A stretch of 64,000 nucleotides of DNA from Patiria miniata (lineage: Eukaryota; Echinodermata; Asteroidea; Valvatida; Asterinidae): the NCBI RefSeq assembly GCF_015706575.1, contig NW_024037059.1, forward strand, positions 36,156,129 through 36,220,128, read 5' to 3'. The translations under genes were made by a program, and so were the position numbers. This document shows positions 42,592 to 52,449 of this stretch, one piece after another (the first letter of the stretch is position 1; each line of letters begins with the position of its first letter). The notes beneath the pieces were generated by a model. The model was not told the origin of the DNA. It searched no databases and saw only the letters and a program-made list of their open reading frames with translations.

Positions 42592-43518
42592 GTAAGTATT
42601 ACTACAAAAGGCTGTTATAAAAGCAGTTTGCAATTAACATGTCTATTTCACAAGTCACACCCAGAAAACAGTTTAAGGTTATTTTCTTAAATTTTGTTAG
42701 ACCTAGTGAGCTACATGTAGGTTGGCATAAGCAACAAAAGTTATTATTGATGGGGCATGTGATTTTCCTTGTCAGTTTAATACATGTACTTCAAACAGTG
42801 TATTCATAAATACCTAAGACAGTTTACCATTCCTATTGGTCGAGAGCCCGTCATGTGGCCGGTCTTAAATGGATGATAAAGACATGGCTGGCTGTTCTTA
42901 ATCACATGAAATTTGGACTCCTAAAAATCCAGTGCCTCTTACCGTTGTATTGGTTGAACGTTCACAATCCTCACGTAGGCATGCGCAATACTACCAGTGA
43001 GTCAGTATTTTATAGTCCTAAATTCACAACGCAATGCCCCAGGTGCATTCTGTGCGACATCGCGCTATACGCACGCGCCAATCTCCTTATAAGGTAAGGA
43101 GTTGTAGAGGAACATTCCATATTATAGTCTGAGGGGTGTTTCATAAAACATGAAGTAAAATTGTTGAACAAAATGGTTGGCAACGTCTAGTGTTTGGCTT
43201 GTTTTGATTTTTGGACCAAAAAGATTTTTTTTTTGGACCACAAATGTATTTATGAATGGGAATAAATATGTTTTTGGTCGGTATTAAACACTCTGTTTAA
43301 GACCGGACTCCAAAAACAGAGTGTTATATTACCTCCAAAACACACATTTATTCCCTTAATAAAACCTGAATCTCTGTAAGACATCTTCATTTTGTCACTA
43401 TACAGTGCAATAGAAGGAGCTATCTTCAGATTTAATCTAAAGGCCATTCTCAGAAGGCAGAATATCAAATCAGGTTAAAAAGTGTATTTTGAGGTCAATT
43501 TCTTATGATAATGCCCTC
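42592..43518. other. Intron before DIRS element
   Basis: A stretch near 42975-43025 (ATGCGCAATACTACCAGTGA, TATTTTATAGTCCTAAATTC) is related to sequence inside the hAT-like element at 31965-32015. Near 43185-43330 are words TTGGACCAAAAAGATT and AAACACTCTGTTT with an inverted partner. No exon was recognised. Confidence 0.45.
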
Positions 43519-43832
43519 GTCTACATCACTCTACTTACCTGTAGAGCGAATACTACATATGCATTGTTCCCTATGCCGGCAGGCAATTTGCTAAGAGTTT
43601 TACATACAATAGCGCCCTCACGTGTCCTACCCACGACGCCCTGTGACATGCGCACCACGTTAGCGTCCTCTTTTTCTCTTAGCCGCAGGACGAGGTACAC
43701 GTGAAATTTCAACGACCTGAATTTCGCTATTTTATTGGTACCTCTTTTGCTTAGAGAAAGCTATTTCGAAAAGAAAGTATTGTAGAGTTGTTCTAGTGAA
43801 GTATTGTAGAGTTGTTCTAGTGAAGGATTTGA

Positions 43833-46034
43833 GTGAAAGTGAAAGAAATGAGTAATAGGAAGTTGGGGAGGACCGGGTGTGTCGATAATGGAGGGACGTA
43901 CATCCCACCAGACAAGCCCGAGTTCTCGGGGGACTGCACCGGTGATGGTACGTCACCGCGGCAGCAGTCCCCTAGTCGGCCCCTTCAGCCACTGCCGGCT
44001 GTCGGAGCTGACGGACCCGTTGACCAAGCGGGGGGCCGTACAACCCCACCGTCTTCGGTCAATGTTCGCGGGTCCGCCCAACTGAAGGGGAAACGCACCG
44101 GCAAGACAAAGAAATTGTCTAACGCCGGGGCAATACCCAAAAAGGGACGTACGGCAAAAGGTGGCCCCGCTACGGGGCGCACCGTGCCTGTCCCTGGCCC
44201 GTCTACGGGGCACACGCAGCCGGAGGAAGTACTCCTCCATGGCTCAGTGCACCCAGGCCCACCCAGCCCCGTGATTACCACGATGCCTGGGGATGGGCTG
44301 TTATATGGCCGGTTGATTGACCGTACAGCACCCGCCTATGTTACCGGCGTGGGGGCGCTGTCGGCCGCCCGGGCTATTGATAGCGTAGAACCGAATCCCT
44401 GGGATTCCCCCAGAGATTTAACGCTACGCTCGGAGGGCCCTGCCTCCACATCGGATTTCATTCGTTGTTCGGGCATCCCCGTGTCCCCGCAATCCTCGGC
44501 AACTACTCGGAGTCGCTCCTCAAAGAAGAAAAAATCAAAAAAGAGCCGCCGTTCCCGCCGTTCTTCGACGAGTTCCAGCGAGTCATCCGGCCGATCGCAC
44601 CGTGGGAAACGCCACAAGGGTGGCGACCCGATCTCACGCGATGATTTTTTGGAGGCCTTTCACTCCCTCGCGGCCTCATTGTCGGGCCGACAGGGAGATT
44701 ACGGTCACAGTTGGCCGACTCCGGGCCAAAGGGACATACCGCACACGGTTAGCCGTGCGCCGGAGTCCCCTCCAGAATTACAGCCCCCACACGCCGGTCA
44801 TCACGGCCGTGGTGGGGTGACTACAGACCAGCGGACAATGCCGTGCACGGAGGGCCGTGCACCGGCGTCCCCGCCCGGTATTAGTTTACACCCATCGGCG
44901 TCACTGGACTCTGAGCGGGGCTCGATACCGGGACGCCGTGACGGCGCTGCTTCGCCCCCGGGGCCTGGTTCCCATTCCCCGGTGGCAACTCGCCCCCCGG
45001 ACTCTGACAATTCGGCGGACGAGAGCGAACTGACCCGCACCATGCAACGCCTATCAGTGGCTGAGACCGAACTCCGCTTGGTCCAACGGGATATGATCAG
45101 AGTTCTAAATCTTCCTGCTGGTATCGAACCTCCTCCTCCTCCTGAGCGTCAGTCGTTCAAGAAGCGATCGGGACCGACGGCAGAACCGGTCCGGGCTTTT
45201 CCCACAATGCCCTTGGACCGCGTGTGCGTTGACCACATCGACGGTATAATGCACGCAAAGACTTGGAGTGCCTACGCTAAACGCGTAGACTCATATTATC
45301 ATTTCCCCCCAGGAGATTTTGAGAAATATTTCTCAACTCCGGTCCTGCCGGACTCGGCCATTGACAAGCTCGCCGCTGACCGAGGGACAGCTTCATCCAA
45401 GGTTCCTTTTACAGACAAGACCCGTGGAAAGCTGGAAGATGTCACCCGCAGAATGGACTCGGCGGCACGCATGGGTATGCGTGCGACGTCCTTTCTTCTT
45501 CTCCTGTCAGAGTACCTGGCACTGGGATATGAAGAAGATTCGGTGATACCAGCCGACATGATGGTGGCTGCTCTCCATTGCCTCGATCGCGGCCTGTGCT
45601 CCACTCTCGACCAGTTTGCTAGAGTGTCGACCTTAGCAACATCGTCACGCCGCGCCAATGTGCTAGATGCGCTTTTCCTCCCTTCACCGGGAGCACGAAA
45701 GCGTCTCGACGATCTCCCGCTCTCAGGCCCGGACTTATTTTCTGGTAAGTTCCAGGAGGCCATGGAGGCCGAAGCAAAGCGCCTCAAGGCCACGGAGAAA
45801 ATAAATCTCAAGAAACCGGTCGAGCCGAAAACCGCGGACAAGAAGAAACAGCCATCTTTTGTCATTCCCCGGCGCCGCCCCCCGGTCAGAGCGGCCCGTG
45901 GTGGATTTCGTGGGCGCGCCGATAAGGCGGTCGGCCCGCGCTATTCACAACCACATATCGGACAACAGCGTCCCCAGTCGGGACGCGGTTTCCGTGCGCC
46001 CACTCCCCGGTACACCGGGGCGTGGCGCAAGTGA
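43833..46034 (+). CDS. DIRS copy 2: gag-like ORF1
   Basis: This is a 733-residue frame. The first 420 residues are disordered and rich in Pro, Gly, Ser and Arg, with a basic SR-type cluster (SRSSKKKKSKKSRRSRRSS). The region from about 425 is helical (VAETELRLVQRDMIRVLNLP, DRVCVDHIDGIMHAKTW, MGMRATSFLLLLSEYLALGY, LFSGKFQEAMEAEAKRLKA). A basic RGG-rich end follows (RAARGGFRGRADK). It would form particles and bind RNA, which is inference from position and family. The same helical boxes are found in the broken copy at 24014-25184. Confidence 0.7.
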   Translation: MKVKEMSNRKLGRTGCVDNGGTYIPPDKPEFSGDCTGDGTSPRQQSPSRPLQPLPAVGADGPVDQAGGRTTPPSSVNVRGSAQLKGKRTGKTKKLSNAGAIPKKGRTAKGGPATGRTVPVPGPSTGHTQPEEVLLHGSVHPGPPSPVITTMPGDGLLYGRLIDRTAPAYVTGVGALSAARAIDSVEPNPWDSPRDLTLRSEGPASTSDFIRCSGIPVSPQSSATTRSRSSKKKKSKKSRRSRRSSTSSSESSGRSHRGKRHKGGDPISRDDFLEAFHSLAASLSGRQGDYGHSWPTPGQRDIPHTVSRAPESPPELQPPHAGHHGRGGVTTDQRTMPCTEGRAPASPPGISLHPSASLDSERGSIPGRRDGAASPPGPGSHSPVATRPPDSDNSADESELTRTMQRLSVAETELRLVQRDMIRVLNLPAGIEPPPPPERQSFKKRSGPTAEPVRAFPTMPLDRVCVDHIDGIMHAKTWSAYAKRVDSYYHFPPGDFEKYFSTPVLPDSAIDKLAADRGTASSKVPFTDKTRGKLEDVTRRMDSAARMGMRATSFLLLLSEYLALGYEEDSVIPADMMVAALHCLDRGLCSTLDQFARVSTLATSSRRANVLDALFLPSPGARKRLDDLPLSGPDLFSGKFQEAMEAEAKRLKATEKINLKKPVEPKTADKKKQPSFVIPRRRPPVRAARGGFRGRADKAVGPRYSQPHIGQQRPQSGRGFRAPTPRYTGAWRK

Positions 46035-48105
46035 CTTATGCGTCTCCAGGCGGCCTCCCACCGCTGGACCCGTGGGAGGCCGCCTTCAGGAGTTCGTGGG
46101 GTCCTGGGTGCAGGTGACTTCCGACCGGTGGGTCCTCGAAACAATCAGCAGCGGTTACGCGCTCGAGTTTACGAGGACCCCCCCGTCGGACATGCTAATT
46201 CGGACAACGCCCGTACCGCCCGACACAGCAAAACGCCGCTCCCTCGAGGAGGAGATCGACGCCCTCCTTCTGAAGAGAGCAGTTCGTGTTGTCCCCCAAG
46301 GGGGGACCCGGGCAGGTTTCATGTCAACCTTCTTCTTGGCCCCCAAGAAGGAAACCGGCGTGTGGCGTCCAATACTGAACTTAAAACCCCTCAACAAGTT
46401 CATACGTCCGAAACGTTTCCGCATGGAAACGTTACGGACCATTCTTGCATCGATCATGACACCAGCGTGGGCGGCCAGTATAGACTTGAAAGACGCGTAC
46501 TTTCACGTACCGATCAGGCCGGAACATCGCAAATTCCTACGTTTCCAATACAAAAATACACTGTACGAATTTGTGGTGCTCCCGTTCGGGCTATCCACTT
46601 CTCCGCGGGTGTTCACCCGGATCGTGAAGACGATCGGGGCGGCACTGCGGCGTCGAGGGGTCATGATATTCATGTACCTCGACGATTGGCTAGTAGTGGG
46701 CCGTTCTCGAGGGGAGACGGAAGCGGCGCTCCAACTAACGTGGCAACTTGCTTCCGACCTGGGATTTCTCATCAACACCAAGAAATCCCATCCAGTCCCC
46801 TCTCAGGTTCCCACCTTTCTGGGTGCATCCCTCGATCTTCGCAGGGGACTGGCCCGGCCATCGGAGGACCGCCTGCTGAACCTTCGGCAGTGCGTGTCCC
46901 TCTTCCTCCCGACGGTAGTGGCTCCGGCCCGAGCCTGGCTCAGGCTGTTGGGCCTTATGGCCAGTCTGGTGGACTTGGTGGATTTTTGCAGGCTGAGGAT
47001 GAGGCCAATTCAACTTCACCTGCTGTCTTTCTACAGACCCCGCTGGCACCCGATCGACCATCCGGTGCCCACTACGTCTTGGCTAGTCCCCCACCTTCGT
47101 TGGTGGCTAGTCGAGGCCAATATAACGCAGGGCCGTGTTTTCCGCCCGCCCCGCCCGTCGGTACTTATCACAACCGACGCCTCAGGGTACGGCTGGGGGG
47201 CTACCCTCCACCCGCGACAGGTCGCGGGCGTATGGGGCCCCGCACATCAGTCATCTCACATCAACGTCCTGGAAATGCTGGCAGTCACCAACGCACTAAA
47301 ACATTTCCAGTCGGACGTCAGAGGGCAAGCAGTCCTGGTCCGATGCGACAACGCCACAGTGGTGGCATACATCAATCACCAGGGTGGCACTCGGTCAGGC
47401 CATCTGTGTGCACTAACGTGGGATCTCACCCTCTGGTGCATACATCACGGGATAGCCCTGTCGGCAGTCCACATCCCGGGGGAAGAGAACGTCACGGCCG
47501 ACGCTCTCTCCAGAGGCTGGATCGCCCCGACAGAGTGGTCACTGCTCCCACAGGTGGCTCAGTCGATCTTCAGACTAATCGACCGGCCGCATGTGGACCT
47601 ATTCGCGTCGCGAATGAACAATCAACTACCGATCTACTGCGCGAGGGGCCCAGATCCCAACGCGTGGCAGACCGATGCACTGTCGGTGCGGTGGGACGGC
47701 CTACTGGCCTATGCCTTCCCACCCATCTCCCTCGTTTCTCGAGTGCTGACCAAGATCGAGCAGGAGGATTGCCGAATTCTCCTCATAGCCCCGTTCTGGC
47801 CCCGCCAGCCGTGGTTTCCCCGGCTCGTCCGACTCTTGGTTCACCGCCCGGTAATTCTACCGAAGAGGGCCGATCTTCTTTATCAGCCCAGCTCGGGAAT
47901 CAATCACCGGGCTCCGGGGGATCTTCACCTGACGTGCTGGGTATTGTCACGCGATCCCTCTGCTCAGCAGGCCTTTCGCGACGAGCTGCAACAATTGCAG
48001 CCCAGTCCCGTAGAGCCTCAACCAGAAAGGTGTACGATAGCCGACTACGCCTTTTCTTTAAATGGTGTAGACGACAATCCATTCATCCCCCCAATACTTC
48101 TGTAG
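45859..48105 (+). CDS. DIRS copy 2: reverse transcriptase-RNase H
   Basis: This is a 748-residue frame that overlaps the end of ORF1. RT boxes: ETGVWRPILNLKPLNKFI, ASIDLKDAYFHVPI, YEFVVLPFGLSTSPRVFTR, IFMYLDDWLVVG with the catalytic YLDD, and GFLINTKKSHPVPSQ. RNase H boxes: VLITTDASGYGWGATL, NVLEMLAVTNALKHF, RCDNATVVAYINHQGGT and GEENVTADALSRGW. Order and motifs are those of DIRS-type RTs, which are related to LTR-element RTs. The enzyme makes the circular DNA intermediate in this family. Confidence 0.85.
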   Translation: MSFPGAAPRSERPVVDFVGAPIRRSARAIHNHISDNSVPSRDAVSVRPLPGTPGRGASDLCVSRRPPTAGPVGGRLQEFVGSWVQVTSDRWVLETISSGYALEFTRTPPSDMLIRTTPVPPDTAKRRSLEEEIDALLLKRAVRVVPQGGTRAGFMSTFFLAPKKETGVWRPILNLKPLNKFIRPKRFRMETLRTILASIMTPAWAASIDLKDAYFHVPIRPEHRKFLRFQYKNTLYEFVVLPFGLSTSPRVFTRIVKTIGAALRRRGVMIFMYLDDWLVVGRSRGETEAALQLTWQLASDLGFLINTKKSHPVPSQVPTFLGASLDLRRGLARPSEDRLLNLRQCVSLFLPTVVAPARAWLRLLGLMASLVDLVDFCRLRMRPIQLHLLSFYRPRWHPIDHPVPTTSWLVPHLRWWLVEANITQGRVFRPPRPSVLITTDASGYGWGATLHPRQVAGVWGPAHQSSHINVLEMLAVTNALKHFQSDVRGQAVLVRCDNATVVAYINHQGGTRSGHLCALTWDLTLWCIHHGIALSAVHIPGEENVTADALSRGWIAPTEWSLLPQVAQSIFRLIDRPHVDLFASRMNNQLPIYCARGPDPNAWQTDALSVRWDGLLAYAFPPISLVSRVLTKIEQEDCRILLIAPFWPRQPWFPRLVRLLVHRPVILPKRADLLYQPSSGINHRAPGDLHLTCWVLSRDPSAQQAFRDELQQLQPSPVEPQPERCTIADYAFSLNGVDDNPFIPPILL

Positions 48106-48986
48106 GGGAAGTGGGGGATTTCCTCCTATACCTTTTTGACAGTGGGCTCACGACGGCCACAGTTAAAAATTATCGATCGGCCGTTGCCGCGATCCATCAG
48201 GGATTTTCGGACGGTTCCTCCGTTTCCGACAACCCTGCAATTAGCCAACTGATCAAGGGGATGTTTAATACTCGTCCCCCAGTACGCACATTAATCCCAT
48301 CTTGGGACCTCTTCGGTGTATTATCTACACTGGCGAAGGCTCCCTTTGAACCAATGAATTGCTCAACTTTGTTACAGCTCTCCATCAAAGTAGCTTTTCT
48401 ATTGGCTGTTGCTACGTCCCGACGACGTAGCGAACTACACTCGTTATCGATACAGACAGGACACATCCGGTGGGAACCGGGGGGTGTCCGCCTGATCCCT
48501 ACGGCCGGTTTTCTCGCAAAGAACCAGTCGGAGACCTTTATGCCCCCGGACATCTTTGTCCCGGACATCAAGTCTTTTTCGAACGAGGCAAACGACAAAC
48601 TTTGGTGCCCAGTTCGAGCACTTAAGTGGTATGTCAACCGTACGAAGTCACTTCGTACGGGACACGAAAAATTGTTCATCACGACGACCCCGCCCCATGG
48701 GCCGGCGTCCCGCGATACAATCACTCGCTGGATCGTGACGGCTATCCGGTCCGTACCGGGCGGCTGGCCAGCGACCCAGGGACCCATTCGAGCGCATGAG
48801 GTCAGGGGAGTGTCCACCTCGTGGGCCTTTTTTAAGGGTGTCCCCCTAGGTGACATCGTCAAGGCAGCCTGCTGGAAGAACCCTAACACGTTCTCCGAAT
48901 GCTACCTGAAGGATGTCCTCCAGGCAGATGGCAAGGCTGGAAGAGAAGTGCTGCTAGCGGCCAGTCGAGCCTCACAGAAGCACTAA
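47920..48986 (+). CDS. DIRS copy 2: tyrosine recombinase
   Basis: The recombinase is the last ~355 residues of a long frame that overlaps the RT gene in another phase, as in other DIRS elements. The frame is open from 46038, but its first part mirrors RT coding and is unlikely to be protein. Core-binding part: STRKVYDSRLRLFFKWCRRQ, TATVKNYRSAVAAIHQGF. Catalytic part: ATSRRRSELHSLS with the first Arg, WEPGGVRLIPTAGF, RAHEVRGVSTSWAFFKG (HxxR-type) and ACWKNPNTFSECYL near the tyrosine. This type of enzyme inserts the circular DNA without target duplication. Confidence 0.8.
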
Positions 48987-49257
48987 CGGGTGAGCATATA
49001 AATATACATATATATATTGGTATGGGCATTAAGTTTACTTAGGTGTATCTATCATGTGTTCATTCCCATAATGGTTACACCCCCCTGACTTTTTGCGCAC
49101 GAGCTCTTTGGGTTCCCCTGACGAGGTGAAACCTAGAGCGTCTGGGATGTAGGTTTTTGGTTTGGTGTTGTTTGCCTTTGGACACGCCTCATGTCCTACA
49201 CCCCTGTAGACATACGGTAATTTGCGTATACCCACCGCCTTACTCGGTGCGAGTCTA

Positions 49258-49356
49258 TGCATATGTAGTATTCGCTCTACAGGTAAGTAGAGTGATGTAG
49301 ACTCCCCCCCACAGAAGTGTGGTTGGGGTCTACGAGCGAATACTTACCTGTAGAGC
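49258..49356. repeat. DIRS copy 2 internal complementary region
   Basis: The left half (TATGTAGTATTCGCTCTACA GGTAAGTAGAGTG) and right half (GTTGGGGTCTACGAGCGAAT) are complementary to the left and right ends of the element. The centre ACTCCCCCCCACAG spans the joined tips. Confidence 0.85.
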
Positions 49357-49625
49357 ACCCCTCCCTCCTTCCCCACTATACTTGATTCCTTGAGTGCTTA
49401 CGCAAGTAACACTTGAGAAAAAGAGGACGCTAACGTGGTGCGCATGTCACAGGGCGTCGTGGGTAGGACACGTGAGGGCGCTATTGTATGTAAAACTCTT
49501 AGCAAATTGCCTGCCGGCATAGGGAACAATGCATATGTAGTATTCGCTCTACAGGTAAGTATTCGCTCGTAGACCCCAACCACACTTCTGTGGGGGGGAT
49601 TTTATCTGATATATATGGTCTTTAA

Positions 49626-50141
49626 AGGGAAAATACAACATTTGCAAACATCAAAAAATAAAACTACCAAATCATTTTGAAATACCTTGCTGGACTGTTC
49701 GTGAATGACAGTGTAAAGCATCCTGTAAAATCATGGCACCTGGTATACTGTCATTTTCAAGAAAAGTGGTATTTTTGTATCAATTTCCAACGCTGGTCGG
49801 CCGATCAGCGTTGGAAAAAAACTGGCTTTTTTTTTCAAATACTGGCCCCAATTGACCATCGCACTTGTTTGCAATCGATTACACACCTATGAACGGGTAC
49901 AAGCCAGCTAGACTGGTTCCCTGACCTTACAATTCCCCAATGTATGTAAACTGCTCTGTTTCTTCTTATATGGAGTCAGGGAACCAGACTACAGGAAAAT
50001 GATTGTTTTTCTTGGTTTTTATAGCATTTTTGAACCCAAAACCTCAAAAAGTCAGTGTAACTATATTTGCTATATATTTCCAACCCCCCAATTCCATCCA
50101 TTTCTGAAAATTACAGCAAAAGCAAATGATGTATATTCCCT
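49626..50141. mobile_element. MITE with TTAA duplication, copy 2
   Basis: This 516-bp element is flanked by TTAA (49622-49625, 50142-50145). It has the same inverted ends and internal palindrome (near 49790-49815, TCGGCCGATCAGCGTTGG) as the copy at 29912-30426. It lies 23 bases after the end of the DIRS element. Similarity to copy 1 is high over the whole length, so the family was active fairly recently. Confidence 0.85.
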
Positions 50142-50146
50142 TTAAT

Positions 50147-50345
50147 GGGTTTGTATGAAGCCCGGGAAGGAACAGGGTGGAATTTTTTTTGGGATTTTGC
50201 TAATTCGTTCGCACGAATTGCTAATTCGTTCGCACAAATTGTTATTTCGTTTGCACAAATAGTTATTTCGTTCGCACGAATTGCTATTTCGTTTGCACGA
50301 ATTAATAATTCGTTCCCACGAATTACTAACGCGTCCCGGATACAC
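50147..50345 (-). repeat. 21-bp minisatellite, short array
   Basis: Units such as ATTCGTTCGCACGAATTGCT repeat about seven times. They are preceded by AGCCCGGGAAGGAACAGGGT and followed by ATTATAGTTGAG. The whole block is an inverted relative of 54970-55485, where the same flanks occur in reverse. Confidence 0.8.
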
Positions 50346-51240
50346 AAATTATAGTTGAGTTTATATGGGCCCCCCCCCCCCCCCGATAACTTTCACCAAT
50401 TTTTTGGGGTGCCTTTAACCCTATCATTACCACATTGTTTATTGACTTGGCTCTCCCCGGGACCAAATTGTTTGCTCAGTCATGCAGAAATCACTAGAGC
50501 GTGAACAAAATGACCACAAGTCCAAATCTCACCTTTTTCAACCCAGATTTTCACTGCAAAGGAGTGATTTAAATCATAGGTGTCGTGTGTAAAGTTTGTT
50601 CCTTGAACCTTACTCTTGTATGTGATGTAAAAATGAAGTCCATATGTGTAAATATAAGAAAGTTATGCCTTTTTGTTCATCTGGTCCCATTTATCAAACT
50701 GCAAGCCATTTCACCACATGACCAAATGGCACTCCATACCTCAATTTGTGCGTGGATACTTCTGAAGCACTTTTCTCATTTTTTTGTAATGGCTTCACTA
50801 TGAATAAACTACACCATTAGAATGATCCGAAAATGCTCTTTCAGCTGATATATGGTTGATGCATGGACGGCCAAACATATCAACATGCCACCTTTCTGAA
50901 AAGTAGTGAATTTATCAGTGTTGAGGGTGTTCTGTGTGTGGTTTCCTGGTCGACTAAAGTCGCCCATGGGAACCAGCAGGGGGGTTCTTCTTGTCGACAA
51001 AAGTCGCCCATGGTAAGGAAAGGGATAAGGGTCTTAAAACACATTTTGGATGTTAACAGAAGAAGAAAAAAACGATGCGAAGGCTATATCCAAGATGGCG
51101 GCCAGTATGGCTGCCAAAATTGGTAAAAACAGGGGAAAAGGGTATATATCAACCAAATAATGTGATAAAACGTCGCATATCTGACGAAGTGACGAATGGG
51201 CCATTTTGGTGTTTTTTTATTTAGTTGAGTTTTAGGATTC
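50346..51240 (-). repeat. Flanking unit of the minisatellite element
   Basis: After a run of C (about 50371-50385), the words AACTTTCACCAATTTTTTGG, TAAAACACATTTTGGATGTT AACAG and CCAAGATGGCGGCC also occur, inverted, at 54690-54910. A middle part (50440-50670) matches the dispersed repeat fragment at 1553. No gene is recognised. An Ala/Gln-type frame at 50863-51126 is not convincing. Confidence 0.6.
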
Positions 51241-51699
51241 AAAATATTTGAATTGTCATATTTTTAGGTTTTTAATTCATGAAAACACTTCATTTTTGTT
51301 GTTCCGAAACCCACTAAGTGACGAATCGGCACATGTTGAAAAAATTGTTTCTTGCACACTGACGAATAATTTATTCAACGCTTGGTATATCAGGACAGTG
51401 CACATCTATCATCTGATGAAGTTAGGAATAATCAGGTTATTGGTTACCCACAAACTCGTCTTAATAATTGAATGGCCCTTTAGGGAACCGGGGATCTTCT
51501 GTTTCGCGCGCTTTCCGTCAGCTTTCAAAACAAACTAACGGCACTGCAACATTATAATGATGACTAAAAAGAGATAACCGAAACTACTTCACCTTTATGT
51601 ATTTTTATGTGTGTGGAGTTATAATTGTTAAAATGAACGGAGTACTAGGCTAGGTCTGCGCGGCGTATATATAAGCCTAAACAGACTGGGATTTATTTA

Positions 51700-52300
51700 A
51701 AACGTGCGATATATTTTCCTTCAAAACCAGCGTTTTATAGGAATTCCACAATAGGCCTACGGCATTTCGAGATATTCTCGAAGACGGAGTCCCTTCAAGC
51801 AGCAGCTAATTAGAGCAGATGACCGTATTGGAAAAAAACCCATACTGAAATGAAGTGGGTAAAAATAAGGATTATTAAATAAAAATATTATTTATTCAAA
51901 ACATGTGCGGTACATTTTCTTTAAAAACTACGTTCTATGGGAGACCCGAAATACTGCATTTCAAGATATTCTTGAAAACGGAGCCCATTTAAGTGGCTAA
52001 TTAGAGCAAAAAACCTCATTGGAATGAGCCTATACTGAAATAAAGTGTGCCCTGGAGAGTGATGATTAGGATCATAATAAAATAAAAATATGAACCATTT
52101 CAAACATGTGCGGTACACTTTCTTTAAAAGACGACGGTCTACAGGATACCAAAAACACTGCATTTCGAGATACAATAAAGTTTGTATTCTTGGAAACGGA
52201 GCCCTTTAAGCGGCTAATTATAGCAAAATGTCTAATGGTAATAAGCCTGCACTGCGATTATTATGCCTGGGAAGATAAAAAGTATGGGATTATGAAACAA
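51700..52300 (+). repeat. Three degenerate ~195-bp tandem units
   Basis: Each unit has TGCGGTACATTTTCTTTAAA-like, CTGCATTTCGAGATATTCTT-like, ACGGAGCCC and GGCTAATTAGAGCAAAA-like words in the same order. Unit starts are near 51700, 51897 and 52098. The third carries a short extra piece. No coding sequence was recognised, and 51241-51699 before it is also blank. Confidence 0.65.
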
Positions 52301-52449
52301 AACTATGATTGTTTTTAAAACAATTGCTGTCTTTTAATGAATGAATGAATAAATAGTGTTGTTCGTTGTTAGTTTGCATTTACATATTTGTTTCCCTATT
52401 ATTTTGTTGCGTCCATTCGAGATATTTTCCTTTATAATAACTTTTTGTA

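Larger units (their letters stand above)
43519..49599 (+). mobile_element. DIRS-type retrotransposon, copy 2, looks whole
   Basis: This 6.08-kb element has a left terminal repeat from GTCTACATCACTC, a right end ...TGTGGGGGGGA, and an internal complementary region at 49258-49356 that joins the two ends on the opposite strand. Three long overlapping frames cover the body without an obvious break: gag-like, reverse transcriptase-RNase H and tyrosine recombinase. No target duplication is seen, as usual for DIRS. GC content and codon use are clearly higher and more even than the AT-rich surroundings, a sign of recent arrival. It is the likely relative of copies 1 and 3. Confidence 0.9.

Noticed and set aside
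46038-47920. Long open frame overlapping the DIRS reverse transcriptase
   Set aside because: It is the shadow of GC-rich RT coding in another phase. Only its last third, the tyrosine recombinase, has family motifs.
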